The notes under the pieces: generated by a model
Told to the model about the DNA's origin: nothing
Databases searched by the model: none
What the model saw: the letters and a program-made list of their open reading frames with translations, nothing else
Position numbers and translations under genes: made by a program
NCBI RefSeq assembly: GCF_000157895.3
Contig: NC_022663.1
Location: forward strand, 4,030,001 to 4,094,000
Direction of reading: 5' to 3'
Source of the DNA: Mycobacterium kansasii ATCC 12478
Lineage (GTDB): Bacteria; Actinomycetota; Actinomycetes; Mycobacteriales; Mycobacteriaceae
Length of the DNA stretch: 64,000 bases
Shown: positions 24,395-35,293 of the stretch, piece by piece
Layout: the number at the start of each line of letters is the position of its first letter
How positions within the stretch are numbered: the stretch's first letter is position 1

Positions 24395-26581
24395 TCACCC
24401 TTCGGCCAGGGCGCGATCGGCCAGCGCACCGATAACCGGTGTCAGCAGCTGCGAGTACTCGGTGGTCACGTGGTTGTCGTCGCGGAACACCAGGGTGTTG
24501 CCCACGATCACTGGGCATCGCTCGGTGCTGCAGAACAGATCGGTCAGATCCGCGTAGTGGCCGCCGGCGGCCGCGGTGGCCGCCTGCTCGGCGGCGATGC
24601 CCTCGCCGTTGGCGGCCTGCGATCGCTGGGGTGCGCAGCCGCGTGCGTCGTCCAGGTGCGCGGAAAGGCACGTCGGCACCGAAGACTGCGGATCGGCGAC
24701 CGGGCCCAGCACCAGCACCGCCGAACCGTTGCTGCGCAGCTGGGCCACCGTCCGGAACAGCGCATCGATCCAGGCCGGGTCGTAGGACGCGAAGCTGAAG
24801 TCCGCGTGGTAGCGGCGGCTCATGCCCAGCACCACCAGTCGCGGCCGCTCGGCCCGCAGCCGGTCGAGTATCTCGGCGCGCCACTGTTCGCACTCGGTGT
24901 ACCTGCGGCCCAGGTACGGGCTGACGATCGGCAGGTCCAGCAACGGGCAGGTCACTTTGGCCAACGTCTCCAGCCGCCAGTGCCGCTGCTCGGCGGCCTG
25001 TTGCAGAGCCGGGTCCCACATGGCGGCATGCGAGTCGCCGACCAGCGCGATGGTCGTCGCCGACGCGGTGTCGGCCGAAGCGCACTCGCGCTGGCCGACG
25101 TCACGCCAGGACCGCAGGCAGCCGTTGACGAAGACGGGGGCCTTGTCGCCGGGCGCCGCAGCCAGCTGCGGGTTCAGATTCGTCGGCACCGCCCGCAGGT
25201 CCGCGGCGGCTGCGACGGCGTCGCGCACCTGGGCGAAGAGACTTCGGACTGCCACCTCCTGCGGGCTCGGGGCTTTCGCGCTCGCGGCCGCCGACGGAAG
25301 CGCGGCGATCTTGGCCTCGGGGGCGGCGGCTCCGTGGCCGGCCGGCACCGGTATCGCGGTCAGCAGTAGCGCGGACGCGCACGCCGCGACGCCGCTGGCC
25401 GCACCGGCCAGCGCCAGGCTCGCCTTGGCGGATCGGCGGAACGCCGCGGCGAACCGGCCAGGATTTTCGACCAGATGCAGCGTGATCACCGCGAGCCCGG
25501 CCGAGACGATGGTGGCCGCCAGCCTGGCCGGCAGTCCGGCGGAATCGCCGAGCAGCGGCGGCATCAGGAGCAGCACCGGCCAATGCCAGAGGTACCACGA
25601 GTACGACACCCTGCCGATCGCCCGCATGGCCGGGCGGCACAGCACGCGACCGACTCCCATCGCGCCGGTGACGCAACCGCTGCCGATCACCAACGCGGTG
25701 CCCAGCACCGGCAGCAGCGCCGCGGTGCCGGGATAGGGAGTTCCCGGGCCCAGCTGGGTGCAGGTCAGCAGGATCAGCGCCAGACCGCCCCAGCCGACGA
25801 CTGCCGCGGGCGCCAGCGGCAGCCGCCGCCAATGACCGATCGAGAGGGCCACCAACCCGCCGACGGCCAGCTCCCACGCACGGGTGGGCAGCGAGAAGAA
25901 CGCCCACGACGGCGACGTGCGGGTCCAGATCGCCGCCGCTGCCAGCGACGCCGCCGCCACCAAACCCAGGGCGACGGCATACGGCATGGCCCGCGACCCG
26001 GCGCTGCGGCCGAAACGTCGGACCAGCCAGCCGGTACCGATGATCAGCGCCGGCCAAACCAGGTAGAACTGTTCCTCGACTCCCAGTGACCAGTAGTGCT
26101 GGAAGGGCGACGGCGGCTGGTCGGCGGCCAGGTAATCGGTGCCTTGCCCGGCGAACCGGTAGTTGCCGACATACAACGCGCTGGCAATGCCGTCGACGAA
26201 AACCCGCCGCGCCTGCAGGGGTGGCAGCAGAGCGGCGGCGCCGATCGCGGTGGCCACGCCGACGGTGGCCGCGGCGGGCAGCAGCCGGCGCGCCCGGGCA
26301 CCGTAGAAGCGGCCCAGCCGGACGGTACGGGTGGTGGTCACCTCGCGCCACAGCAAGCCGGTGATGAGGAAGCCGGAGATGACGAAGAAGACGTCCACGC
26401 CGATGTAGCCGCCGACGACGCCCGGTATGCCTGCGTGGTACAGCACGACGGCGACCACCGCGACCGCGCGCAAGCCCTCGATGTCCGGGCGGAAACCCAT
26501 CCCCCGACGGGGTCGCTCTCCTGGACGCACCGGCCCGGCGGGATCTGCCGGGTTTCCTGGTTTTTGCGGGGGGAGTGTCAT
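24395..26581 (-). CDS. OafA-type acyltransferase fused to an SGNH domain
   Basis: A 728-residue protein. Residues ~30-400 are an Acyl_transf_3 membrane domain: FRPDIEGLRAVAVVAVVLYH at the start, then GVDVFFVISGFLITGLL and about ten helices. An extracytoplasmic C-terminal SGNH domain follows, with TIALVGDSHAAMWDPALQ near residue 520 and the Asp-His pair in RDDNHVTTEYSQLL near the end. This is the architecture of peptidoglycan and polysaccharide O-acetyltransferases such as OafA: the membrane part carries acyl groups out and the SGNH part transfers them. ATG at 26581 is chosen, ten bases after the esterase stop; the longer frame from 26632 overlaps that gene. Likely co-transcribed with it. Confidence 0.88.
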   Translation of the reverse strand: MTLPPQKPGNPADPAGPVRPGERPRRGMGFRPDIEGLRAVAVVAVVLYHAGIPGVVGGYIGVDVFFVISGFLITGLLWREVTTTRTVRLGRFYGARARRLLPAAATVGVATAIGAAALLPPLQARRVFVDGIASALYVGNYRFAGQGTDYLAADQPPSPFQHYWSLGVEEQFYLVWPALIIGTGWLVRRFGRSAGSRAMPYAVALGLVAAASLAAAAIWTRTSPSWAFFSLPTRAWELAVGGLVALSIGHWRRLPLAPAAVVGWGGLALILLTCTQLGPGTPYPGTAALLPVLGTALVIGSGCVTGAMGVGRVLCRPAMRAIGRVSYSWYLWHWPVLLLMPPLLGDSAGLPARLAATIVSAGLAVITLHLVENPGRFAAAFRRSAKASLALAGAASGVAACASALLLTAIPVPAGHGAAAPEAKIAALPSAAASAKAPSPQEVAVRSLFAQVRDAVAAAADLRAVPTNLNPQLAAAPGDKAPVFVNGCLRSWRDVGQRECASADTASATTIALVGDSHAAMWDPALQQAAEQRHWRLETLAKVTCPLLDLPIVSPYLGRRYTECEQWRAEILDRLRAERPRLVVLGMSRRYHADFSFASYDPAWIDALFRTVAQLRSNGSAVLVLGPVADPQSSVPTCLSAHLDDARGCAPQRSQAANGEGIAAEQAATAAAGGHYADLTDLFCSTERCPVIVGNTLVFRDDNHVTTEYSQLLTPVIGALADRALAEG

Positions 26582-26591
26582 CGGGCTCGCT

Positions 26592-27452
26592 TCAGGACGC
26601 CATCCAGGCCAGCTCGCCGGGCAGTTGTCCACGCCAATAGTCCGTGTCGTGCCCGCCGGCGGAGAAGCTGCCCGCCGGGGCCGTTTTCAGTTGGCTGACG
26701 AACTGACGCGTGGCGAAGTAGAACCGATCGCCGATGCCGCAGTCCACCCGCAACGGAATCTGGTTCAGCGCCGGCAGACCCATGACGCTGTGGGCCACCC
26801 AGTCGTCGTAGCTGTCGAACGCGCCCGGTGCGCTGCCGGTGAACGAGGTGTACAAGGCCGGGCTGATCGCGCAGATTCCGGCCGTCCGCGCCGGGCCCAG
26901 CCGAGCACCCAGCAGCAGCGCGCCGTATCCACCCATGGACCATCCCAGGAATCCCACCCGGGTGGTGTCCATCCCCATCGAGGCCAGCAGCGGCAGCAGC
27001 TCGTCGAGCACCATCGCGCCGGAGTCGATGCCGGATGCCCTGCGGTGCCAGTAGGTGTTGCCGCCGTCGACACCGACCACCGCGAACGGTGGCTTGCCCG
27101 CCTTGACCAGCTGGGCCAACCCCTCCTCGACGCCGAGGTCGAGCATCATGCCGGCGTTGCCGTCCTTACCGTGCAGGGCGATGACCGGCCGCAATAACCT
27201 GGTCTGGCCCGGCGGCAGGGCGATCACCCAGTTCGTCTGGATCCCGCCGCGGGCTGCCGAGATGAACGAGCCGGACAGCTTGGTCGGCAAGCTGGTGCCG
27301 GCTGCCGGGGGCTCGAACGGGGCGGGCGCCTGCGGTGGAGCCGCCTGGGGTTTGAGCGGATCCAGCAGGGCGCTCAGAGCCCACACACCAGCGGCTCCTG
27401 CGCTGGCTCCGGCGCCCATCCGCAGCACCGCGCGACGGGTCAGGTCAGCCAC
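26592..27452 (-). CDS. Exported alpha/beta-hydrolase (esterase)
   Basis: A 286-residue exported esterase/lipase (Rv0519c-like). A twin-arginine-type signal, VADLTRRAVLRMGAGASAGA, lies at the N-terminus. The nucleophile elbow is VGFLGWSMGGYGALLLG (GxSxG), near residue 157. The oxyanion region is RPVIALHGKDG. The acid is in the PLRVDCGIGDRFY area, and the C-terminal His is in SAGGHDTDYW. Similarity is to the esterase D/antigen-85-like branch. GTG at 27452 is proposed because the signal starts there; a longer frame to 27584 lacks support. It is followed by the OafA-type gene, suggesting joint work on acylated envelope sugars. Confidence 0.8.
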   Translation of the reverse strand: MADLTRRAVLRMGAGASAGAAGVWALSALLDPLKPQAAPPQAPAPFEPPAAGTSLPTKLSGSFISAARGGIQTNWVIALPPGQTRLLRPVIALHGKDGNAGMMLDLGVEEGLAQLVKAGKPPFAVVGVDGGNTYWHRRASGIDSGAMVLDELLPLLASMGMDTTRVGFLGWSMGGYGALLLGARLGPARTAGICAISPALYTSFTGSAPGAFDSYDDWVAHSVMGLPALNQIPLRVDCGIGDRFYFATRQFVSQLKTAPAGSFSAGGHDTDYWRGQLPGELAWMAS

Positions 27453-27781
27453 GGGGCCATAATGCCGCCCCGACAGGGTTTTTCCCGCCGAGCCACGCCG
27501 CATCGGTAGCCCAATCGTGACGCTGGACCGGGGCTGCTCGGATTCCAGGTGTCCACACGCGGCAAATGCACACTCTTGCACCACCCGGCGCCCGGATTGG
27601 GGAGGTTTTCGCCCTTGGGCAGCGCTGGTGCGGCCTCAATCATGGAAAGCGCCCGGTCGGGCATCGGAGATGACCAGGGCAGGGGTCAAGGCCAGCTCAA
27701 AGTCAGGACAACCAACCGCACCCGGCCCGGCGTCGTTGGGCACGATCGGCCGTTGACCTTGGTAGGAGAAAGAGGACCCGG
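27453..27781. other. Intergenic region between divergent esterase and ssuD genes
   Basis: These 329 bases probably contain both promoters. A 35-codon frame on the plus strand (27566-27673) has one Cys and no clear Shine-Dalgarno, so I do not call it. A good ribosome site, AGGAGAAAGAGGA, immediately precedes ssuD. No riboswitch consensus that I can recognise is present. Confidence 0.5.
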
Positions 27782-28924
27782 ATGAGCCTGGCTTTTCATT
27801 GGTTTCTGCCGACGTACGGCGATTCACGCAATCTGGTTGCGGGTGGGCACGGTACCGCGATGCGTGGCGACCGGCCCGCGACGCTGAAGTACCTGCACCA
27901 GATCTGCGCGGCCGCCGAAACCAACGGTTTCGAGGCGGTGCTCACCCCGACCGGGTTGTGGTGCGAGGACGCCTGGCTCACCACCGCGATGCTGGTCGAG
28001 CGCACCGAGACGCTGAAGTTTCTGGTCGCCCTGCGTCCCGGCCTGACCAGTCCCACCCTGGCCGCCCAGATGGCCGGCACCTTCCAACGCCAGTCCGGTG
28101 GCCGGCTGCTGCTCAACGTCGTCACCGGCGGTGAACCGCACGAGCAGCGCGCCTACGGGGACTTCTTGGACAAACAGTCGCGGTATGCCCGCACCGGCGA
28201 GTTCCTGCACGCGGTGCGGCAACTGTGGACGTCGAGTGAGCCGGTGACCTTCACCGGCGACCACATCCGCGTGGAAGGCGCGGCGCTGAACAACCGGCCC
28301 GACCCGGTTCCCGCGGTGTTCTTCGGCGGATCGTCCGGCTCGGCCGGGCCGGTCGCGGCGAAGTATTCCGACGTCTACCTCACCTGGGGCGAGCCGCTCG
28401 GCGCGGTTGGCGACAAACTGGACTGGATTGGCGGGCTGGCGGCCGAGCACGGCCGAACTCTGCAGTACGGCTTACGGATTCACGTGATCAGCCGGGACAC
28501 CTCCGCGCAGGCCTGGGCGGAGGCCGATCGGCTGCTCGACGGTATCGACCCGGCAGATGTCGCCAGGATGCAGGCCAATCTGGCGCGCAGCGAGTCGGAG
28601 GGACAGCGCCGCATGGTCGAGCTGCGCGGCGGCAACAACGACCGACTGGTGATCGCGCCCAACCTGTGGGCCGGGGTCGGCCTGGTGCGCGGCGGGGCGG
28701 GCACCGCGCTGGTCGGGTCGCACGACGAGGTCGCCGACAGGCTGGCCGAGTATGCGCAGTTGGGCATCACCCACTTCATCCTGTCGGGATATCCGCACCT
28801 GGAAGAGGCCTACTGGTTTGGTGAAGGCGTGCTGCCGCTGCTCGAGCGCAGGGGTCTGTGGGCGCGGCCCAACGGTCAGTCGCCACCGGCCCCGGCGCCG
28901 TTGGCGGTTGTCTCGGCGCATTAG
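27782..28924 (+). CDS. ssuD: FMNH2-dependent alkanesulfonate monooxygenase
   Basis: A 380-residue bacterial-luciferase-fold monooxygenase that cleaves alkanesulfonates to aldehyde and sulfite using FMNH2 from a partner reductase. The sequence matches SsuD closely: HWFLPTYGDSRNLV near the start, then FLVALRPGLTSPTLAAQMA, LLLNVVTGGEPHEQRAYGDF, PAVFFGGSSGSAGPVAAKY and THFILSGYPHLEEAYWFGEG. Length agrees with the family. The start is ATG at 27782 with a strong ribosome site. Unusually, no SsuE reductase and no SsuABC transporter gene flanks it. The only other sulfur-related hints nearby are in the cassette at 33.9-39.2 kb. Confidence 0.93.
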   Translation: MSLAFHWFLPTYGDSRNLVAGGHGTAMRGDRPATLKYLHQICAAAETNGFEAVLTPTGLWCEDAWLTTAMLVERTETLKFLVALRPGLTSPTLAAQMAGTFQRQSGGRLLLNVVTGGEPHEQRAYGDFLDKQSRYARTGEFLHAVRQLWTSSEPVTFTGDHIRVEGAALNNRPDPVPAVFFGGSSGSAGPVAAKYSDVYLTWGEPLGAVGDKLDWIGGLAAEHGRTLQYGLRIHVISRDTSAQAWAEADRLLDGIDPADVARMQANLARSESEGQRRMVELRGGNNDRLVIAPNLWAGVGLVRGGAGTALVGSHDEVADRLAEYAQLGITHFILSGYPHLEEAYWFGEGVLPLLERRGLWARPNGQSPPAPAPLAVVSAH

Positions 28925-29034
28925 CCTGTCACCGATTACCGCGCTCGCCAGGGGATTTGGCGGGCCAACCGGCACGCGGGCAGCGCGCTGACCCCGCAAC
29001 CGGCAGCGGCATCCGCACCCCACCTTGTTATAGA

Positions 29035-29088
29035 CGATTGCGTTCCTTACGCGGATCGGCTATGGTCGGATTTTAGTGAACGCAATCG
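29035..29088 (+). promoter_or_regulatory. Promoter flanked by an inverted repeat (operator) for the methyltransferase
   Basis: The arms CGATTGCGTTC (29035-29045) and GAACGCAATCG (29078-29088) are perfect inverted copies, and TATA follows or precedes both. Between and across them lie TTGCGT (29038-29043) and TATGGT (29061-29066), a -35/-10 pair with 17-base spacing. One arm therefore covers the -35 box and the other the start of the transcript. This is the geometry of a repressor-controlled promoter. Its target is the methyltransferase starting at 29138. Confidence 0.65.
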
Positions 29089-29137
29089 TATACAAAATGG
29101 ACGTGCGTTCCCCCGTCAACAAGGAAGCGAGATTCCC

Positions 29138-29881
29138 ATGACAACCGAGGCCAACGTTGCCGGTTTCGAGCCGTTGTACGGCGACCCGGAACTGAACGAC
29201 GGATTGATCCCGTGGGACATCGGCGGCCCGCAGCCGGTCGTCGAGCAACTGGTCGCCTTTGGTGGCATCCGCGGCGAGGTCCTCGACCCGGGCACGGGTC
29301 CCGGTTACCACGCGATTCACTATGCGTCGCAAGGGTTTTCGGTGACCGGTGTCGACGGGTCGCCCTCGGCCATCGAGCGGGCCAGGCGCAATGCGGATCG
29401 CGCCGGCGTCACAGTCGACTTCCGGGTGGCCGATGCCACCCGCCTGGACGGCTTCGAGGGGCGGTTCGACACCGTGGTGGACAGCGCGTTCTATCACGTC
29501 TTCCTCGGCGACGAAGCAACCCAGACGCGCTACACGCAGGCGCTGCACCGGGCCACCAGGCCCGGGGCGCGGTTATACATGTTCGAGTTCAGCCCGCACA
29601 ACGTCAACGGCATCCAGTGGGCCGGCATACCGGCGGACAACTTCGACCGGGTGCTCGGTGCAGGCGGGTGGCGGGTGGATTACCTGGGCGCCACCACCTA
29701 CCAGGCGCGCTTCCTCCCGCGGACTTTCGACGCGATGACCAAAGTGGTCTCGGAGAGGCAGGACGAGATGCTCGAGCGCATGCGACCGCTCGTGCAGCAG
29801 CTGAACGTGCTGCAGCCGCTGCTGCAGGACCACCGGGTACACATCCCGGTGTGGGCCGTGGTGGCCACCCGCCTGGACTGA
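29138..29881 (+). CDS. SAM-dependent methyltransferase (class I)
   Basis: A 247-residue methyltransferase. Motif I is EVLDPGTGPGYHAIHYAS near residue 48. The SAM-ribose acidic strand is FSVTGVDGSPSAIERARR, and the motif II region is FRVADATRLDGFEGRFDTVV. The C-terminal third has substrate-cap segments. It resembles the small-molecule methyltransferases of mycobacteria that respond to acid or aromatic compounds (such as Rv1405c-type proteins), but the substrate is unknown. It stands alone, and the inverted repeat around its promoter suggests it is inducible. The Shine-Dalgarno is AAGGAAG, nine bases before ATG at 29138. Confidence 0.85.
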   Translation: MTTEANVAGFEPLYGDPELNDGLIPWDIGGPQPVVEQLVAFGGIRGEVLDPGTGPGYHAIHYASQGFSVTGVDGSPSAIERARRNADRAGVTVDFRVADATRLDGFEGRFDTVVDSAFYHVFLGDEATQTRYTQALHRATRPGARLYMFEFSPHNVNGIQWAGIPADNFDRVLGAGGWRVDYLGATTYQARFLPRTFDAMTKVVSERQDEMLERMRPLVQQLNVLQPLLQDHRVHIPVWAVVATRLD

Positions 29882-29997
29882 GGCCACTGCGTTGATAGCC
29901 AAACCCTCATGAGTCCAACGGTTTTCGTGTCACCGCCGGCCAGGACAAGGTGTGCCGACGGCCGCTGCGTGTCGACGTGTGACCGGCGGCCACACGA

Positions 29998-30044
29998 TTA
30001 GGGACCAACGCCTCCTGACACCGAGGCCGACGTTTGCCTAACGT
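29998..30044 (+). promoter_or_regulatory. DosR-like box and promoter of the universal stress protein
   Basis: TTAGGGACCAACGCCTCCTG (29998-30017) matches the DosR consensus TTSGGGACTWWAGTCCCSAA at 13 of 20 positions, including GGGAC. A -10 hexamer TAACGT (30039-30044) predicts a start near 30051, which puts the box at about -43, where DosR sites usually sit. In M. tuberculosis the neighbouring pair Rv1996-Rv1997 (USP-ctpF) belongs to the DosR regulon, which supports the call. Confidence 0.5.
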
Positions 30045-30065
30045 CTGTGGTGAGGAGGTGCACCG

Positions 30066-30944
30066 GTGCCGGTGGATGCGATTGTGGGATACGACGGTTC
30101 GCCGGGGGCAAGTGTCGCGATAGCTGCCGGTGCATTGTTGTTTCCCGGGGCGCACGGGTGGATTACCTATCTGTGGGTTCCGCCGTTCGCGAGTGAAAAG
30201 GTTCGCCGGCGGCTGCGCCCCATGGCTCGCGACGCGAACGAGTTGGCTGAGATGGTCGAGCGCGAGGGTGAGTGCGAGGCCGAGCGAATAGTCGGGATGG
30301 GTGTGACGCTGGCTCGCGCCGCCGGGTGGCATGCCGAGCCGCTGCTGAAGCGCACGTGGGGTCCGGAGGGGCTGCGAATCGCGCAAGCGGTCGACGATGT
30401 GCAGGCGGACCTGGTGGTTGTCGGGGCTCGCGGGCTCGGAGGGACCCAGGCGGTGCTGGGCAGCGTATCCGACATGGTGCTGCATTACTGCCCGAAGCCG
30501 GTGGTCGTGGTGCCGCATCCGATGCTGTCGGCCGAGTACGAAGCGCTCGCCGACGGGCCGATCCTCGTCGGCTGGGACGGCTCCAGCGGTGCCGCTACGG
30601 CGTTGGCGACGGCCAAGCGGCTGTGCCCGCAACGAGATGTGTTGCTGATATCTGTCGGCGACGGCCCGGCGCCCGCCCCGCCGGTCGATTCCTCGGGAGC
30701 GGCAGCCGCAGACGTTCTCCGGTTGACCGTCAACCGCGGTCACGGTTTCCGCGCTCGTGCCGTCTCGGAAGCACTGGTGGCGGCCGCCGACGACCGCGAT
30801 GCGGCTCTGGTGGTGGTCGGCTCCCGGGGACGTTCCGGCGCGCGGGATATCGTGCTGGGCAGCGTAGCCGTGGGAACCGTGCACCACTCCCATCGACCGG
30901 TGATGGTCGTCCCGGGCGGGTGGGAGGTCGCCTCCGGATCATGA
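30066..30944 (+). CDS. Tandem-domain universal stress protein
   Basis: A 292-residue protein with two USP domains (about 1-140 and 155-290). Each starts with a beta-strand/Asp element (VDAIVGYDGSPGASVAI; ILVGWDGSSGAATALATA). Each ends with the ATP-binding loop GxxGxGG/R-x9-G-S, seen as VVGARGLGGTQAVLGSVS and VVGSRGRSGARDIVLGSV. Mycobacterial USPs of this kind bind ATP and accumulate under hypoxia. GTG at 30066 has GAGGAGG upstream. The pairing with a CtpF-like ATPase 145 bases downstream is that of Rv1996-Rv1997, and a DosR-like box lies upstream. Confidence 0.9.
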   Translation: MPVDAIVGYDGSPGASVAIAAGALLFPGAHGWITYLWVPPFASEKVRRRLRPMARDANELAEMVEREGECEAERIVGMGVTLARAAGWHAEPLLKRTWGPEGLRIAQAVDDVQADLVVVGARGLGGTQAVLGSVSDMVLHYCPKPVVVVPHPMLSAEYEALADGPILVGWDGSSGAATALATAKRLCPQRDVLLISVGDGPAPAPPVDSSGAAAADVLRLTVNRGHGFRARAVSEALVAAADDRDAALVVVGSRGRSGARDIVLGSVAVGTVHHSHRPVMVVPGGWEVASGS

Positions 30945-31018
30945 TCGGCCGGCCCGGGCCGTCGGCGGTGCCGCGGCCCGCGTCGGCAATCTGAAACGAA
31001 CAAGTGGTTGGTCAGTGC

Positions 31019-31083
31019 GCAAGGGTCGCAAGGGTCGCAAGGGTAGCAAGGGTCGCAAGGGTCGCAATGGGTAGCAAGGGGTG
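31019..31083 (+). repeat. Seven-copy 9-10-bp tandem repeat before the P-type ATPase
   Basis: Units of GCAAGGGTC or GCAAGGGTA run from 31019 to 31063 (five nine-base copies). Two ten-base variants follow (GCAATGGGTA, GCAAGGGGTG), ending seven bases before the ATPase GTG. Each unit carries AAGGG, so the array also forms a string of Shine-Dalgarno-like sequences. The copy number could vary between strains. Confidence 0.85.
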
Positions 31084-31089
31084 AGGTGA

Positions 31090-33843
<2,754 letters not shown>

Positions 33844-33943
33844 CAACAACTGCTAGCGTCCGATAATGCGGCGGACGCAGAACCGAGCGCATCGCCTGGC
33901 TCGCCCGAACATCGAGTGCGGGCCGGCCCGCCCGGCTTCGAGT

Positions 33944-35293
33944 ATGACTTCCCAACTGCGCCAAGGACTGTCGCAGCGTCAGCTCAACATGATCGCGATC
34001 GGCGGGGTGATCGGCGCCGGCTTGTTCGTCGGCTCCGGCGTGGTGATCCAGGCGACCGGGCCCGCGGCGTTCCTGACCTACGCCATGTGCGGGGTGCTGA
34101 TCGTGCTGGTGATGCGGATGCTCGGGGAGATGGCCACCGCGAACCCGTCCACCGGGTCGTTCGCCGACCACGCGGCCACCGCCCTGGGGGGATGGGCCGG
34201 GTTTTCGGTGGGCTGGCTGTATTGGTACTTCTGGGTGATCGTCGTCGGTTTCGAGGCAGTGGCCGGCGGCAAAGTCCTCAACTACTGGTTTCCTGCGCCA
34301 CTGTGGCTGTGCTCGCTATGCCTGATGGTGCTGATGACCACGACCAACCTGTTCTCGGTGTCGTCCTTCGGGGAGTTCGAATTCTGGTTCGCCGGAATCA
34401 AAGTCGCGACCATCGTGATCTTTCTCGGCGTGGGCACCGCCTTCGTGCTCGGCTTCCTGCCGGGCCACGGCATGGATCTCGCCAACCTCAGCGCGCATGG
34501 CGGGTTTTTCCCCAAGGGTGTCGGCGCCGTGTTCGCGGCCATCGTGGTGGTGATCTTCTCCATGGTCGGCGCCGAGGTGGTCACCATCGCCGCGGCCGAA
34601 AGCCGAGATCCGCAGCGCGCGATACAGCGCGCGACCAACTCGGTGGTCGCGCGCATCGCTATCTTCTTCGTCGGCTCGGTTTTCCTGGTGGTCGTCATCC
34701 TGCCTTGGGACTCAGTGGAACTCGGCGCCTCGCCGTACGTCGCGGCGCTCAAGCACCTGGGTCTTCCCGCGGCGGCCCAGATCATGAACGCGGTGGTGCT
34801 CACCGCGGTGCTGTCCTGCCTCAACTCCGGCCTGTATACCGCGTCGCGGATGCTGTTCGTGCTTGCCGACCGGCGCGAGGCGCCGGCACTTCTGGTCAAG
34901 GTCAGCCGGCGCGGGGTACCGCACATCGCGATCCTGTGCTCGTCGGCGGTGGGGTTCGGTTGCGTCGTCATGGCGTGGCTCGCGCCCGGCACGGTGTTTC
35001 TCTTCCTGCTCAACTCCTCAGGCGCGGTGATCTTGTTCGTCTACCTGCTCATCGCGCTGTCGCAAATAGTGCTGCGCCGCCGCACACCCGCCGAGAAGCT
35101 GAGGGTGAAGATGTGGTTGTTCCCGGCGCTGTCGATTCTCACGGTCGCCGGAATCATCGCCGTACTGGTGCAAATGGCGTTCGACAGTACCGCGCGCACC
35201 CAGCTGTGGCTCAGCCTGCTGTCCTGGTCGGTGGTGGTCGCGGTGTACTTCGTCGCCAAGGTGGCGACGCGCAGACCCTTGCGCGGCGTGTGA
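33944..35293 (+). CDS. Amino-acid permease (GabP-like APC superfamily)
   Basis: A 449-residue amino acid/GABA permease with about 12 transmembrane helices. The first-helix signature reads MIAIGGVIGAGLFVGSG. Conserved VVIFSMVGAEVVTIAAAESR and NAVVLTAVLSCLNSGLYTAS segments mark the AAT (GabP/ProY) family. Position agrees with Rv0522. ATG at 33944 is chosen because family homology begins there; the frame is open from 33866. The last codons overlap a GTG of the next gene (GTGA), so here, unlike the backbone arrangement I recall, it heads a five-gene set. Its substrate may be the amine or amino acid processed by that set (inference). Confidence 0.88.
   Translation: MTSQLRQGLSQRQLNMIAIGGVIGAGLFVGSGVVIQATGPAAFLTYAMCGVLIVLVMRMLGEMATANPSTGSFADHAATALGGWAGFSVGWLYWYFWVIVVGFEAVAGGKVLNYWFPAPLWLCSLCLMVLMTTTNLFSVSSFGEFEFWFAGIKVATIVIFLGVGTAFVLGFLPGHGMDLANLSAHGGFFPKGVGAVFAAIVVVIFSMVGAEVVTIAAAESRDPQRAIQRATNSVVARIAIFFVGSVFLVVVILPWDSVELGASPYVAALKHLGLPAAAQIMNAVVLTAVLSCLNSGLYTASRMLFVLADRREAPALLVKVSRRGVPHIAILCSSAVGFGCVVMAWLAPGTVFLFLLNSSGAVILFVYLLIALSQIVLRRRTPAEKLRVKMWLFPALSILTVAGIIAVLVQMAFDSTARTQLWLSLLSWSVVVAVYFVAKVATRRPLRGV

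Noticed and set aside
27566..27673. 35-codon possible leader peptide before ssuD with one Cys
   Set aside because: No clear Shine-Dalgarno, only one Cys, and no terminator/antiterminator pair that would support attenuation.
27535..27781. Possible sulfur riboswitch in the ssuD upstream region
   Set aside because: I could not match the conserved bases of SAM-I, SAM-II or SAM-IV; a covariance search would decide.
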